Shown: positions 38,056 through 62,100 of the stretch, one piece after another
How the letters are laid out: every line of letters begins with the position of its first letter
Position numbering within the stretch: position 1 is the stretch's first letter
Origin: Piromyces finnis
Taxonomy: Eukaryota > Neocallimastigomycota > Neocallimastigomycetes > Neocallimastigales > Neocallimastigaceae
Length of the DNA stretch: 64,000 nucleotides
Direction of reading: 5' to 3'
Assembly (NCBI GenBank): GCA_002104945.1
Contig: MCFH01000004.1
Coordinates: forward strand, 124,001 to 188,000
Translations under genes and position numbers: made by a program
The notes under the pieces: model-generated
Databases searched by the model: none
Seen by the model: only the letters and a program-made list of their open reading frames with translations
What the model was told of the DNA's origin: nothing

Positions 38056-39880
38056 TCATTGAAGTTAAAAAAAATTAATTCCTTAATATATAAAGTTAAT
38101 AAAATGTCACTTTCAAATAAGTCAATAAATATGTATGAATATTAATAAAAATAAATAATATTTTTATTTTTAATTATTCAATTTTTTAATTTATATTTGG
38201 TTACATTTATAATACATTACATTATAAATAATTTACAATAAAAATTTAAATATATGAATTACTATGATTATTATATAATAATTTAATAAAATTTTAAATG
38301 AAATTTATAAAAATTTATTGGATTATTTTTTAATTAAAATGTATAAAAATGTTTATTTTATTTCATAAGATGGAAAATCAATAAAACTGTAATATGACTA
38401 AAATATCAATTACAAGAATTACAAATAAGAAATAAAACATTTAAAAAGTAATTTTGTTTAGGTTTAGTTATAAAAATGCATCTATTTTATATATAGAATT
38501 ATATCTTAATCTTACATTCATTATTTTAGTACTAACTATTAAATAATTACCTCTATGGTTTTATTATAATTAAAAGTAATTTTAAAACATAAATAGAATA
38601 TTTATTTTTTATACTACAAAATAATATATTATTTATTTGCTATATTTATATAATAATAATATTTTAAATTCTATAATAAAAAAATATTATTATGATCTTA
38701 AATATTATTATATATTAATTATTTTGTGTAACATCCAAAAATAATATTAAATAAAATTTATTATAAAATAAAATTAAGATATTATATTAATATTATATTA
38801 ATTATTTAATATGACAATAATAATTTTTGGTAAAATATAATTTTTATATATAATATAATAACATATTATAGTATAATTTTAATCTATGTATATTTATGAA
38901 CTTAATATAATTTTAAATTAATCAACAATTATAATATTTAATTATTCTTTTTTTGTAGATTATTAATTTTAATAATTATTAAAATTAATTAAAAGAAAAA
39001 AAAAATTAATTTTACATAAAATGAAGAGAAATTTGTTAAATATGAAATTTAAGAATTTTATATATATAATTTAATTGTTATTATAATTTTATATCGTTTA
39101 TTTTCTGTTTTTTTTCATCTTAGTTATCATTATTTTATTTATAAATGTGTATAAAAATTATTGTTATTATTTTAACAATATTATTATTTTAAGTAATTAC
39201 AATAATAATTTAATACTTTTTTTTATTTCAACATTGTTATTGAATTTATTGACATTTAATAAAGTTTCAGAAAACTTTATTAAATAATTAATTAGAAATT
39301 TTACTTTATGATTTTAATTAAAAAAACTAAAAGTATAATAAATATAAATTATACAAAATGAAATAAAAAACTTTTTTTTTCTTTTTTTTTTTAAAAAAAC
39401 AAAAAAAAAAAAAGTTTAAAATATTAATAAAACAGGTCTTTTTTTTTTTTTATTTTTTTTTGTATAAATAAAATAATAATTAGAAATGTTATAAAAAAAA
39501 AGGTAATTTTATTAAATAAAATTGGTTAAAAAAGGAAAACAAAATAATAAAACGATAGATTTAAAAAACAATTGAATGTATTAATGTTAAATTAACCTTT
39601 AATTCATTTATATATATTCTATATTAATATTTAAATCTAATTATATACACTCTCTTCCTTTTATTATTATTAACATATAAATAAAAATAAAAACAAATAA
39701 AAAATAAATAAAAAACACTTATTAAAATTCTTTTTTTTAAAAAAAACAAACTAAATATAGAAAAATTTCAAAATAGGAATTAAAATTAAAATTAAAAAAT
39801 ACTAAATAAAAATAAAAATTCAAACTTATAAATATTATATATATTCATTTGTAAACTGGCTTATCAAATTAAAATATATA
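38056..39880. other. AT-rich intergenic DNA
   Basis: About 1.8 kb of A/T-rich DNA with several A and T tracts (39372-39475). The A-rich leader before 39881 probably belongs to the NF-X1-like transcript. No gene seen. Confidence 0.55.
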
Positions 39881-44164
<4,284 letters not shown>

Positions 44165-44695
44165 TCCTTTTATCCTTCATTATCATTTTCAGACCTTTCT
44201 TTACGCTCAATAAAATCGATGATAATTATAATACAATTATAAAATAAAAATATGAAAATAACCCAATTACAAAGATTCAATTTCAACTATTTCATTATCA
44301 ATAAATAACAAGATAATTATTCAAATATTACATCAAATATGTATTATGAGGTTTATAATAAAAATATTGGATGAGAATATAAATTTGAAAATAAAATAAT
44401 TTTTTAAATTTTTCTTTCCATTTCATTTATTAAAATGAATATTATAATATTCAAAAAAATTTCAAATAAATTATACAATATCACAATTAGCCTTTAAAAA
44501 ATATTTTTTATTGTTCTTAAAGAAAGGAACACATAATAATATTTTCAATATTGAGGTATCCAAAATAAATGAAAAAGCTAAGCATAATAGTAATAGTAAT
44601 AATAAATGTAAATAATTTTATGCAAAAAAAAAAAAAAATAAAATACAAGTTTATTTATTTATTATATAATTCAATCAAAAATATTTATTAAACTT

Positions 44696-44735
<40 letters not shown>

Positions 44736-45823
44736 TATTAATGTTATGCTTAATTCACTTTTTTTTTTCCTTTATGAAAGAAAAATGTATATATAATAAT
44801 ATATTAAAACAGAATAATTTAAGGAAAATAAAAAGAAAACAAAAAAAGTATAACATCAAAATTAAAGGAAAATAATTACATTTTAAAAAATAGATATAAA
44901 AATAGAGAGAGGAATAATATTATTTTTTTAAAAAAAAAAAAAAAAAAGAAAGTAATACTAATGAATTCAATATAATAATTATTATTAGTTTCTTTTCAAA
45001 AAATGAATTACTTCAATATGATTATCATATCATCTTTAAATAAATAAACATATGATATTAGTATTAATAGAAAAAGAAATAATAATTATTTTATATTGTT
45101 TTTAAGTAAATAATATAAAAATAAAATTAAATATAATAAAAAAAGATAAAAAATTCTCTTATTATTATTTTATATTTTATTTTATAAAAGAAATAAAAAA
45201 AAAAAAATAAAAAATAAAAAAGTAGATTAACTTTTATTTTTTTTTTTTTTTAATTAATGTTAATTTTTTTTCACCATTATTAATTATATTTAATATATAT
45301 AGAATTATATTACAATATATTGTAATTAATTATTTTATTATGAATTTAATTTAAAATGAAGCAACTTCATAAATAAAAATATTATTTTATTTCAAAGTAA
45401 TTTTTTTTTTATTTTTATTTAGATTTCAAAATTAAAATTAAATTATAAATATTTTTGAATATTAATTATAATATAAATATATATTTAGTCAGCATAACAG
45501 AGTAATACAATAACATAGTACCTAGATTATTGATTTTTTTTATCAAAAGTTGAACAATAAAAATATTATAAAGAGAATACAAAAATATTAATGATTTAAA
45601 ATTTTCTAGATTTATAATATAATAAATTTAGAAATTTAACTGAAATTTGATTAATCATTTTAAATAAAGTATATCATTTATAAATAAATAATACAAATAT
45701 TATACTATTATTTTACATATTATTAAAGTAAACAATAAATATTATTATTTTAATTCATATTTTTCAAGAGTTTATTTTTTTCATTTTTGAAAAAAGAATA
45801 TATATATTATAAAATAAAACATA
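44165..45823. other. Intergenic region between the NF-X1 paralogues
   Basis: About 1.66 kb of A/T-rich spacer with an A tract of about 33 bases at 44697-44730 and smaller A tracts near 44934. No gene seen. Contains the promoter of the second NF-X1 gene. Confidence 0.55.
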
Positions 45824-48800
45824 ATGGATTCAACGAAAGGTTCGGAATTAAATACAAATAATACTAATACAAACAATAGTACGGCAAGTTCTTCGACAGA
45901 TAACACAAAAAACAATAAGAAAAATGGTGGAAATAAGAATAATCAAAGAAGAAATTTCAATAGCAATGATAAAAAAAATGAAAGTAAAAAGGGAAAACAA
46001 CCTTTTAAGGGAAAAAATAATAATATAAATGATTCATCTTCTAGTCAAGCTGGTGGTGATGTTAATCAAAAATCAAATGGTAATAATAATAAAGGTGGAA
46101 GAAATAGAAATGTCAGAAATAAAAAAATACAAGATAATAAGGATAAAGATAATGTAACTACTGAAGGTGGAAACAATAATAACAATAATAATAAAAGGAA
46201 AACAAGAAATAATAATATTAGAAATAAAAAGAATAATGATGAAAATGAAGTATCCAACGCTGATGGACCATCTAATGACAATGTTTCATCTAGAGGCAAT
46301 AATAAAAAAAATCGTTCTAGAAATAAGAATAATAAAAAACATTATAATGATGAAGGAGGTGATGCTTCTGATGTGGAAAGTTCTACCTCCCACTTGGACG
46401 AAAAATCAAGTAAGAATTTTAGACGTAATGTATTAATGCGTAAACCAAAAGATTTTGGCAAATTAACAGTATCAGATGATGTTGATGATAATAAAGATTC
46501 CAGTAAAGAATCTATCGATCATGAAAATCATAATCATAATCATAATCATAATCATAATCATAATTATAATGGTGGTTCAAGGAATAGTCATCGTGGTAAT
46601 AAGGCACATAATCAACGTCTTACTAATATAGAAAAGGTTGAATTAATGACAAAAAAAGTTACTAATGCTTCTGATCAGGACTTGCAATTTAATTTAATTG
46701 TTGAATTAACTAACTCAACTTATGAATGTATGGTTTGTTATAATATTGTTAAACCAAAGGATTATATTTGGTCTTGTCCAATTTGTTATAATGTATTTCA
46801 TTTAAATTGTATCAAAAAATGGGCAAAGACCGATGTCTCTACAGCTAATGAAGATGGTGGTTGGCGTTGTCCTGGTTGTCAATCAGCTATTAATGAAGTT
46901 CCTAAGAAATATACTTGTTATTGTGGAAAGATTGAAAATCCTCGTTTTAATCCATATATCACTCCTCATTCTTGTACTAATATTTGTGGTCGTTCTAGGG
47001 ATTGCACCCATCCTTGTCATGAACAATGTCACCCAGGACCATGTTCTCCTTGTACTCTTTTCGCTCCAGAAGAAAAATGTTATTGTGGTAAAAAGAGCTA
47101 CACATATCGTTGTAGTGATCTTCAAAAAAATCATCAATTAATCATGGAACAAAAATGCTGTGGAGAAGTATGTGGTAAATTTTTAAATTGTGGCCGTCAT
47201 ACCTGTACCAAACTTTGTCATCCTGGTCCATGTGATGAATGTAAAGAATCCACCACCGAAAGTTGTTACTGTGGTCAGGAATCTAGAGAATTTAGTTGTG
47301 GTACAGAACATAAATACTCTTGTCATACCCTTTGTTCCTTTGTATACCCTTGTAAGGAACATCATTGTGAGAGAAAATGTCACCCACCATCAGAACATGG
47401 TTCTTGCTGTCCATTCGATCCATTGGTAAACTATCAAAGAATTTAAATAAAACTAAAAAAAAAAAAATTGCATTCCTTTTTAAATTATCTTTCCGTGGTA
47501 AAAAACTAATATATTTTAAATGAAAATTTTATTGATATTATTAATAGGTTTATGAAAGATGTCCATGTGGAGCCAAAACTGTAATAGAAATATTAGGTGG
47601 TAAGAATAGAACTAAATGTACTGATGATTTAGTCTTTTGTGGTGGCCAATGTAATAAAGAATTACCTTGTGGCCATCGTTGTCAAGCTAAATGTCACTTT
47701 GGTCCTTGTCCAACTTGTGATTTAAAGGTATCTATTAAATGTAGATGTGGTAGTAATACTTTTGAAACACCATGTAGTGAACTTTCCCTTAATAGTAGTG
47801 AAGAATTACAACTTCCTCTTTGTAATAAGAAATGTAATAATCTTTTAGGCTGTGGTAGACATCGTTGTACTAATGTTTGCTGTCCAGCAAAAGGAAAACC
47901 ATTAGAATCTTTAGAAGCTTTCCAATTTCATAAATGTCCTCTTGTTTGTAACAAACAATTGAATTGTGGAAATCATACATGTCAGGAGCCATGTCATCGA
48001 GGCCCATGTCACCGATGTTATATAGCTACATTTGAAGATTTAGTATGTCATTGTGGAAAAACTAGATTAGAAGCACCTATTCCTTGTGGGGTCACCTCTG
48101 TTGAATGTAAATTCCCATGTATTCGTCAAAAACCTTGTGGTCACCCACAATTTTCTGTACATAACTGTCATGGGGATGATAAACCTTGCCCACCATGTGT
48201 CCTTCTTACTGAAAGAAGATGTGAATGTGGTGGTTCTATGGTTAAAAATATTCCATGTTTCAGTACTAATCCTGTTTCTTGTGGTAATCCATGTCAAAAG
48301 AGAAGATCTGATTGTGGTCATAAATGTAATCGTATATGTCACTCAAATAAATGTGAATATGAACCTTGTAAAGAAGTTTGTGATGCATTGAAAAAAGGCT
48401 GTCCACATCGTTGTAAAGAAAATTGCCACTTAGGTACATCTTGTCCAGAAGATAAACCTTGTACTGAAACCATTGTAGCCATGTGTAAATGTGGTAACAT
48501 TTCAATGGATGTAGAATGTGGTGCTACTGTTGATAACCCTCGTCATTCAACATTCATTCAACTTCCATGTGATGATAATTGTGCTCTTAAAGAACGTAAT
48601 AGGCGTTTGGCAGAAGCTCTAGGTGTTTCTGTTGATACTGTTACGGATTCAAAGTGTACTTATCCTTCTGGTCTTTGTGATTTCACACGTCAAAATTACG
48701 ATTGGGTAGTTGAATTAGAACGTAAATTGGAACGTTTCATCAAATCAAAAGATACCATACTTAAATTACCAAAAATGAAACCAACGCATACTGTATTTTA

Positions 48801-49845
48801 TGGAAAATACGCCAGATATTATTATAATTTCCAAGTTACTTACTATGACTACCCACCTAATCAAACAGTTGCAATTGAAAAGGTCGTTGGTACTCAAATC
48901 CCTGGTACTCTTATTAGTAAATTTATTCTTCAACCTGATTGTGACAATTATGAAAAGAAAGAATATGTTAGTGTTAATGAAAAAACACATTATACCAATG
49001 CTATAAATGCCATTATTATGGTTGGTATTAAAAATGGTTTAACTAATACCGATTTAGAAATTCTTTTAAAACCTATTTTTGGAATGTTAACTGAAATCAC
49101 CATCAATTGGATTCATGAAGATCAAGATGCTGTTATTATGATTGATCATATCAAGAAACCATCCTTAACCAATTCTAAGGTTCTTACTCAACAAAAATTA
49201 TCTCCTGAAGAAATGGAAGAAATGTTAGAAGATTGTTGTATTAGAGTTGAAGATAAATTCGTTACAAATGAATGGGCTACTGAGGTTCGTTGCGTATGGA
49301 TTAACGCTAATATGGAAATTGTTGAACCTAAGAAAAATAACGATCGTTCTTTCACATCTGTCTCTAAAAGAAAACAACCTGTATTGGAAAGTAACGCTTT
49401 AGAACTCGAAGATAATATTTGGGATGTTCTAAATACTAATGAAAACACAAGCAACAAAAAAGTAGGTGATAATGCTGATCCATGGGATGAAGGAGAATCT
49501 AGTACTACTTCAAAAAAGAATAAAAATACAAATTCTAATGATAAGCCATTACTTGATCAAATTAATGATACAGAGTGGGATGATGATTTTGATGCACCTG
49601 CCAAAAATACCACTTCTAATGGCGGTGGAATGTTAAGTAATGATGCTGAAACTAATGCTTTATTAGAATTAGAAATTTATGGTGAAATAAGAACAAAGCC
49701 TTCTTCTTCTGTCAAGGATGTAGAAGATCATCAGGAAAAGGAAGGTGATAAATCACAAAATTCTTCCCCTAATACTAAATTAGCTAATAATAATGAACAA
49801 GAAGAAGATGTTGTTGATAATTGGATGGACTTATTAGATGATTAA
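45824..49845 (+). CDS. NFX1/FAP1 homologue: RING-like domain, NF-X1 fingers, R3H domain
   Basis: Two exons, 45824-47425 and 47548-49845, give 1299 residues. The N-terminal 280 residues are Asn/Lys/Ser-rich, including a His-Asn run (NHNHNHNHNHNHN). A RING/PHD-like cluster lies at about 301-352 (YECMVCYNIVKPKDYIWSCP, GGWRCPGC). About nine or ten NF-X1 fingers cover about 360-890 (CGRSRDCTHPCHEQCHPGPC; CGKFLNCGRHTCTKLCHPGP; CGHRCQAKCHFGPCPTC). An R3H-like region follows at about 915-975 (YDWVVELERKLERFIKS), then a globular C-terminal part and an acidic tail ending WMDLLDD. This is the complete architecture of human NFX1, Drosophila shuttle craft and yeast FAP1, which bind nucleic acid and act in transcriptional control and stress or rapamycin response. 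The intron falls between fingers. The next-door gene at 39881-44164 is an R3H-less relative. Confidence 0.93.
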
Positions 49846-50424
49846 ATGATTAAAATCATTAAATTTTATATATATTTTTATATAAACTACTATACTTTTT
49901 ACTCAATACTATTAGATTATTATTTTTTTATATAAATTTAACTAAAATGAATCATTTCATAATAATTTATTTATAATTTTATTTTATTTTATTTTTTATT
50001 ATAATTATTTTGAATTATTAAATTCTATATGCAATTAATTTTTAACTATTGTTATCAAGAAAATTTAATTATATAATGAATAATCATTTAAAAGATTAAA
50101 TGAAGAAATAATTTAAAGGAAAAAATAAAATAAAATAAAAAAATTTACATAATTTAGCAGTATGTATTATTTTATTATATTTTATTTCATAAATGAGTAT
50201 TTTATTATATTTTTATATTTGAAAAATTAATCATATAATTAATAAATTATTGTATTATTGAAAATAAGTCAAAGATATTATGTGTTTATGTGAATTAATA
50301 GATTATTTAATATAAAAAAAAATGGTATAAATATATATCTAATTTAGGTATAATTTTTAACAACTTCATCTAAAATTTATTTAAATTAAAAGATAATAAA
50401 TATATATATAATCTAAATTAGCAC
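49846..50424. other. Convergent intergenic region
   Basis: Spacer of about 580 bp between the 3' ends of the rightward NFX1 homologue and the leftward Asn/Gln-rich gene. Only A/T-rich sequence; both transcripts should terminate here. Confidence 0.5.
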
Positions 50425-55473
<5,049 letters not shown>

Positions 55474-55643
55474 TTTCTTTTTTATATTATTAAAAATAAT
55501 ATTTTTCGTGTTTTTTTATATCTATTATATTATATGATTTAATATAATAATGTATTTATTATTTCTTTTTAAACATGAAATATACAAAATTATAACAAAA
55601 TACTTTTTTATTTTTTCTTTTTAAATTCTCAATTATTTATAAT

Positions 55644-55685
<42 letters not shown>

Positions 55686-56621
55686 CATAATATATTAATT
55701 AAAAAATCTCTGTATCTAGAAATTGCTGCGTAAATTACATAATATTTATTAATAAATATGATTTGTTTTGTTTTGTTTTTTCAATAATTTCGAAGTTTAT
55801 TTTCATCAAAATTAATTGTAAATTTGTAAATTATTCCTTATTTCTATAATAAATAAAAAATAAAAATTATATTAAAACTCAGAATATTAATAAAATAAAA
55901 TAAAAGAAATAAATATAATATATTCTATAATATAATAATTTAAAATATATCTTTTTTAAAAAAAATAATATCTTATATTGAAAGGAGAGTTTATAGTTTA
56001 TTGGAGAATAGTTAATTAATAGTGGTTATTATATATATGATTTTTATTAACATAGACTTTATAAAAAAAGTTATACGTTTGTAAATCAAATTCAATTGAC
56101 TTTATATTATATAATCTAAATATATATATTTTTATTATTATTAAATTATAAAATAATTTTGATTAAAATTGTTATTAAATTTATTAGAAAATATATATTC
56201 AGAGATTTTTTAGTATACCTGTTAGTAAAAATAAGTTATATTTTTAAAATAAATAAATGATGTTTGTTTTAATTTTAATTTTCAACTCCTAAGAATATTT
56301 TTCTTTTCTTTTTAGTAATAATAAGACTATTAAATATATAATTATTAATAATATTACGATATATTATATATCATTGGTATTTACTTTAGATATTTTAAGT
56401 ATTACAATTTAATGAAATATTATAATTATTTTTACAAAATGATATAACAACTTTGGTACAAAAAAATTTATTTTTATTTATCTAAAAGATTTTTATTTTA
56501 TATTTTTATATTTAATATTTTTATTTTACATTAAAATATGTAATGCTTTATAAGTATCATCAAATATAAAGTATTTATTATTAAAATAGAAAAAAAACAT
56601 AATAAAATTTATGTCTTTTCA
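55474..56621. other. AT-rich intergenic DNA
   Basis: About 1.15 kb holding the promoter of the leftward Asn/Gln-rich gene and the 3' UTR of the phosphatase gene. Includes an (AT)n run at about 55648-55682. No gene is supported. Confidence 0.55.
55648..55682. repeat. (AT)n dinucleotide run
   Basis: Seventeen or so uninterrupted AT units about 175 bp upstream of the start of the leftward Asn/Gln-rich gene. Confidence 0.9.
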
Positions 56622-58590
56622 TTACTCTTCATCATATTCATTAAAGCATTCATCAATGGATGGGAAGTATTGCTTAAATCTATAATATAATGAGGATAAT
56701 GGACATTTATTAAAATCACACCAATTTGTTTTAATTACTTGACCATTATAAATTACTCTTACTACATAGTCATTAAAATCAACACTATCGTAGTTACTTT
56801 TATTATCTCTCCAAAGTTCAAAAATAAGATTTGATGCATATGGTGGCCATTCCATTGGCTCATTACCTAAAGCGCCTAAAATGGGTGCTATTGAATTATC
56901 ATGTCCAGAAAGAATATAAAAACTTGGGGTATTATTAAGTTTTCTATCATGTTTACTACCAACAGTACTACCCATATTGTTAATAATTTCCCTTAAAAAA
57001 TAACCAATACCAGTTTTAAGATATTTATCACTATATTTTGCTTTGGAAAATAAATATCCATATTCGAAATCTGCATTATTATTAATATGTTGTAATATTT
57101 CTGTGGTATAGTGACAATTACCCGCAATACATGGTAATTTCATATCATGGCAAGCTCTTGCTAAAAATACATCAACATATCTAATGGATTTCATAATATT
57201 AATCAAGAAGAAAATGTATAAACAAAAATTTTTTTAAAAAATTATTAATACAATGTTTTTTTTTTCTCGAATTTTTAATAATATATCCTAATTAATTTTT
57301 TTAATTTTTAATATTATTACTTTTGAAAACCATAATTATCTTCATTTAGTGGATATCCCATGTAGTCATCTAATTTCTTTTTAAATTCAGCATTTTTTTT
57401 AATATATTCTTCCCATCCAGATTCACCTTTAATTTTTTCTTCCATTTTACCCAATAATGGACAAACTCTATGATTTGGATAATATGTTTCTATTTCTTGT
57501 GGAACCGTATGAATTGGTATTGATTCAGTACGATTTGACATAAATCCACTAACTAGACTTTGAGCAGAAAGTTCTGTTCTCCTGTATTAAATAATTAATA
57601 AGTGTCATATAAAATATAAAATATTAGTCACTTACATTGCGTTTATATATTTATTTTTATAATAAAAAATAGAAGTCTTCTTTTCAATATTTATATTTTA
57701 AAATAATAGTTTTTTTTTAAACAAGCAAAAAAAAAAAAAAAAAGTATCATTACATTATTTTTTATATATAAAAACTTACAGTATATTAGTACTTCTAACA
57801 TATAATTCGGATAATGAATTTTCATCAATAAATTTTAATTTATTAACATAAATATCTCTTAAAGCTTTTCCTAACTTAATATGTTGATCACTTCCTTTCT
57901 TGGTTAATTGACCTGGAAACTTCATTTAAATATAAAAGATAAAAGTATTATTATTTTCATTTGTTCTTAATAAATATATATAATATAAACATAGATATGA
58001 AAATTAAATAATTATATTATTTACACAGGTTCCTTTCCAGAATGAATTTCTTATGTATGGGTTACTATAATCCGGGTCAGCTGCAGTATCAATAAATTTT
58101 AAATATGTTGATGGACCATTAGGATCATTAAGGGAAACATATTCCTTTGGTGAGTTGCATTGCCAAACATTATCTTCATTATCTTTAACCAATGTTAATG
58201 GTGTTCTATCACCATGACGTGTAACAACTTGAACAGAATGTAATGTAAAGCCTTCCTATAAAGCATTATTTTTATTTTATATACAAATAATATTTTATAT
58301 TTGGTTAAAGTCATTTCATTATAACTAATAATCAAATTTCTAAAAAAAAAAAAAAAAATTTATTATTTTAAAAATTTAAAAATTTTTGTTTATAAAGCTC
58401 TATTCTACTTTGAACATACTAATTCTTTATAGTCCTCTACTACAGGTCTTTTTGCTTCACAATACTTTAATTTTGACGAATCATATGTTGGAAATTTACT
58501 TTTATTCAGATTAACTAAAATTTGATTTCCTGGAAAGGCGTTAACATTAATAATTAATGATAAAATTGAAGTTAAATATTTATATTTCAT
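56622..58590 (-). CDS. Secreted histidine acid phosphatase (branch 2 histidine phosphatase)
   Basis: Five exons, 58590-58420, 58255-58025, 57919-57780, 57581-57321 and 57180-56622, give 453 residues. MKYKYLTSILSLIINVNA is a signal peptide. The catalytic motif RHGDRTP spans residues 70-76 (nucleophile His71), opened by LHSVQVVT. The FPGQLTKKGSDQHIKLGKAL stretch and VRSTNILRTELSAQSLVSGF are typical of the acid phosphatase fold. The acid/base motif SGHDNSIAPIL (His361-Asp362) completes the active site. The match is closest to animal prostatic/lysosomal acid phosphatases and PXYLP1/ACPL2 (RHGDR) rather than MINPP1 or classical phytases (RHGxRxPT with other flanks). Known chemistry: phosphomonoester hydrolysis via phosphohistidine. 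For a rumen fungus an extracellular or vacuolar phosphate-scavenging role is plausible but inferred. All catalytic residues are present. Confidence 0.9.
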
Positions 58591-59190
58591 TTTTTCTTTT
58601 TTTTAAAAAAATAAAAATTTCTCTTTAATTATTTAATATAAATTGATTTTTTTAAATCTCTTGAAGGTTTATTATAATTTTTATTATCTAAAAAAAAAAA
58701 TATGCTTTCATTTCTAAATTAAATTATTAAACTTTAATTTATATTAAATTTTGATTTTATTAATATTTAAAATTTAAACCATGAAGTTCTATATTATAAA
58801 AATTGGTAAAAAAAACTTTTTTTCATAATACATCATAAAATATATATTACGCTATCAAAAATAGCAAAATTAAAAAAAAAAAAAAAAAAAGATATATTCC
58901 TTCTAGCATATATATATATACGTATTTTTTATCTTCATATATATTACCATTTAGTAAATTATATAAATAAAATAAATAAAATTAAAAATGTAAAAAAAGA
59001 ATTTTGAATTCTATTGTCTATATATATATATAATTCATTAATTTTTTTATTTATTAATAAAATATATGTATTTAAAATATCCTAATACATATTATAATAT
59101 GTATATAGTATATCTATTTACAATAAATATAATAAAAGAAAAAAAAATAAAATAAAAAATTCTATTGATATTATTTTTAATTTTTTTTTT
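58591..59190. other. Intergenic region between phosphatase and MUS81 genes
   Basis: About 600 bp between the start of the leftward phosphatase gene and the stop of the leftward MUS81 gene. Poly-A and (TA)n runs only; no gene seen. Confidence 0.55.
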
Positions 59191-62100
59191 TTAAAGCTGT
59201 GAATAATTTTCTGAACAATAAAGGTTATACAATTTTTTGGCCATAACTTTAGTAATTCTCTTTCTTTTAGGTATATCTTCAGTGACCATATTACTAAAGA
59301 ATTCCTCTATTTCATAAACTGTTTTACACTTTTTAAATGATTCCATGAATCTATTGATTTATTTAATTTTTTTTTTTTAATAATAAATATATATTAATAT
59401 TATTCGAATAACAAAAACATTAATAAAAGAATTATTCTTTTTATTAAATAAAGTAATAACAATAATAAATATATTAAATATATACTTACAACGAAAATGT
59501 TGGATACTTATAAATAATAGTATTTGCTTTATCTGAGCTAACACCTCGAATACATTGTAACCAGGTAGCCCAAATATTTGATATAGTTAAAGATTGTGTT
59601 TTACTATTAATAGATGAAAAATAATCGTAAGTTAAGTGATAGAAACACTGATCTCTTTGATTAAGAATATTTCGAACAGTAGGTAACTCCTTAAGAGTAT
59701 TACGTTTAAATGAATAAGCAAATATTGGTTGATTCTGAAATATTATATAATGTAAATAATGTAGATATATATATATAATAAAGTAAAAGATAATTAATAA
59801 CACTATCTTATTAATTATTATTATTCTTTATAATTACATAAATATAAACTTACTTTGTATTTCATTTTGAGAGATTTAGTAATAATAGAAAAATAATTCA
59901 TTGTTTCTTCTATGTTTGAAGTTCTCTTAATAAAAAAGGAATTATAAATTTGGGTACTACAGAGAGCACTCATAATTCTATCAGCACCAAACAATTCTGA
60001 TTGCTTAGTTTTGGTGCCTTCCACTAAATAAATTATATCATTAATTCCACAATTTTTTAAACGATTCTATATATAAGAATAATAAAGTTATATATAAAAT
60101 TAATTTTTAAATTCAAATAAAAAAAAATTATTTAAGTAAAAAGGAAAAAAAAAAAAAAAAATTTCATTTATTTTAAAAATTACCTTCTGTTCTCTAAAAC
60201 GTCCATCTTTAATACTACTAATTAAATCATCTATTCTTTTACGTTCAATAATATGATCCAATACAACCTCAATACCATTTGGCTTTTTCTCTTTGGCAAT
60301 CCAGGTTACATCACCTAATACTAAAGGCCTAGTGTCACAATTAATTCCACGAAGTGCTAAATTATCCTGAATATAATTACGATCTGTTTTTGAAGAAACT
60401 TCACGATTATCCAATATCAAAATAATTTCATATTCATCAGGTTGTAAAACAATTCGTTGAGAAATCGATGGAACAAAAATATTCTCTTCCATATCTTTTT
60501 GTGATTGAGTTTGTAATAAAATTTCTTCTTCAACTAAATTAGTATCCCATTCATAGTCATCTATATTATCATTTTCGACATCAAAAACTTGATTATTTTC
60601 TTGAGTATTGAAATCATTCTCAATTCCATAATTATCATTCACATTTTCCTCTAAAAGGTAATTGGACTCAACTAATGAAGAAATATTTTTTATATTATTT
60701 TTCTGACTAAGAGACGTTGTTGGTGGTGGTAAAGAAGATGGTGGGGTATTTTTATTAAATTCAAATGGATCATTATGATTATTGAACTCTGATTCATTTC
60801 CCTTTTCATAGGATACATTATTAATATTTGTAGCTTCAGAAGAAGAATTAGTAGCATTCAATTTTCTCGCATAATGATGACAAGCATCATTATTTTTTTT
60901 ATTTCTAATAACTAATTCATCTTCACAATTATTATAATTGTTGAAATTATCATTTTCATCATCATCCTTTAATTCACTTTCTTGGTTATTTATTGCTGTA
61001 TCAACATTATAATCCTCCTTTTCGATAGGTAAAACAATGTTGCTTTTTTCATCATCATCAAGAAGAATGGCATTATTATTATGTCCACAATAAAATTCAC
61101 TCTTTAAATTTTCAGAATAACAATTATCATAGTCGATATCACAGTCAAAATTACAATTATAATCAAAATTACCATAATCAAAATCATTATAATCAAAACT
61201 AATGTTATTATTTAAATTATTATTATTAAGATTTTTATTTTCACTACTTTCAATAGCTGTACTATTATCTTTCTTTATTTTATTACCATTACTTTCTATT
61301 GGAGTAATTTCGTTTTTATTTGAATTTTTTAATCCGTCCATGTTTACTATTTCATGATTGTCTTCCTGCGATGAATAAAAATCAAAATCATTATTTATTT
61401 TTCTTTTTTTCAACAATAGAAAAGATTGGAAATCCTCATTATTATTATTATCAACATCTTTATCATTTTTTTCTAACAATGTCTCAATATTTTTCTTTCG
61501 TTTATTTTCACTTGAATTGGATAGATTACTATCTTCATTTTCAATATTATCATTATTGGCTTCTTCATCTGGATTTAGGTTCTTTATTGCAAAATCATCT
61601 TCAATATTGCTAAATTTTTTTGAAACCTCTTGTGTGAAAAGAATATTACTTAAATTCTTCTTTATTGGAGAACTTTCTAATAAATATTCATATTCATAGT
61701 TATCGTTAAAGTGATCACTTTTAACATTATTTTTTTCATTTTGAATTTTATCATCTTTATTAAATTGTAACTCTTCTTCTTTCTCCTCCCTGTTACTATC
61801 TATTTCTGTATTACTATGAATAAACGAATTTTGTTCCTCATTTATATCCTGTTGCGTTTGTGATTCCTTACTATAAGGTGTAGATTCCATTGTTGGTTTA
61901 ATATTATGTAAATTAAAATTAAAATCATTATCACGATTCAATAATAAACGAGTTAATCTATTTTTAGGTGTATTATAGTCATTTTGACTTAAATTTATAT
62001 GGTTGTTTTGATTTAGCATTGTTTCTTTATCCGAAATAAATGCGTTATTAGACGATGATAAATGTGAAAGCTGAATATCTTCATTTCTATTATTTTCTTC

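Noticed and set aside
47426-47446. End of the first NFX1 exon taken as a stop-terminated protein
   Set aside because: GTAAAC donor at 47426 and TTAATAG acceptor before 47548 join the zinc fingers in phase; the short extension to the stop is intronic.
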